Assembly (NCBI GenBank): GCA_016938795.1
Contig: JAFGTZ010000250.1
Coordinates: 1-6,043 of the forward strand
Direction of reading: 5' to 3'
DNA from: Chromatiaceae bacterium
GTDB lineage: Bacteria; Pseudomonadota; Gammaproteobacteria; Chromatiales; Chromatiaceae
DNA length: 6,043 bases
A model generated the notes under the pieces. That model had not been told where the DNA came from, did no database searches, and saw only the letters and a program-made list of their open reading frames with translations. Below, in pieces: positions 5,960 through 6,043 of the stretch; positions within the stretch are counted from its first letter, which is position 1, and each line of letters starts with the position of its first letter. The position numbers were made by a program, and so were the translations under genes.

Positions 5960-5981
5960 AAAGGGGCCTTTCGGCCCCTTT
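5960..5981. terminator. strong hairpin terminator, best oriented for the minus strand
   Basis: AAAGGGGCC, a TTTC loop and GGCCCCTTT form a perfect 9-bp stem. Read on the minus strand the GC stem runs into five T residues (plus A5958-A5962), a classical intrinsic terminator. It lies 36 nt beyond the minus-strand stop codon at 6018-6020. On the plus strand the T-rich tail is interrupted (CTTTCGTTTCC), so termination that way would be weaker. Confidence 0.8.
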
Positions 5982-6017
5982 CGTTTCCTCAGCTCGGGTG
6001 GCTAGGGTGAGAGGCGC

Positions 6018-6043
6018 TTACTCGCCCGGCTCGACCGCCTTCA
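6018..6043 (-). CDS. last codons of a minus-strand gene entering from the right
   Basis: On the minus strand, one frame at the right edge reads KAVEPGE and then TAA (plus 6018-6020). A strong minus-strand terminator follows 36 nt later, which is what the end of a gene or operon looks like. Only seven whole codons are visible, so the product cannot be named and the frame itself rests on the terminator's position. Confidence 0.4.

Overview
This 6 kb window looks like chromosomal DNA from a high-GC gammaproteobacterium. Multiheme cytochromes c, a PilZ protein and a CbiX-type chelatase would fit a purple sulfur bacterium or a relative, but that is inference: no rRNA or taxonomic marker gene is present. 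Coding regions are GC-rich. One intergenic stretch (about 2186-2450) is strikingly AT-rich, about 27% GC over 2221-2400 by hand count.

Layout, left to right. (1) Plus strand: the 3' end of a CbiX-family sirohydrochlorin chelatase (2-349), then a single-domain PilZ protein (381-788). (2) Minus strand, convergent with these: a secreted pentaheme cytochrome c resembling the cytochrome c554 type, with a C-terminal heme-free domain (849-2165). (3) A 311-bp AT-rich divergent control region (2166-2476) containing a palindrome and near-identical direct repeats. (4) Plus strand: an octaheme hydroxylamine-oxidoreductase-like protein (HaoA-like, 2477-3928), overlapping by ATGA a tetraheme membrane-anchored NapC/NrfH-type quinol dehydrogenase (HaoC-like, 3925-4590). 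(5) Minus strand: a 68-residue two-helix membrane protein with its own sigma70-like promoter (4612-4818), and a stand-alone MoaB/CinA-type molybdopterin-binding-domain protein (4966-5730). (6) A noncoding stretch, a strong hairpin terminator (5960-5981) and the last codons of a minus-strand gene that enters from the right (6018-6043).

The centre of interest is the cytochrome island, 849-4590. By analogy with the epsilonproteobacterial haoCA system, the NapC-type protein would take electrons from membrane quinol and pass them to the periplasmic octaheme enzyme, which would reduce nitrite or another nitrogen oxide. The divergent pentaheme cytochrome could be an extra redox partner or a separate enzyme. 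No haoB, cytochrome cM552 or ammonia monooxygenase gene is visible, so an ammonia-oxidiser-type role is not supported. The direction of catalysis and the substrate cannot be read from the sequence.
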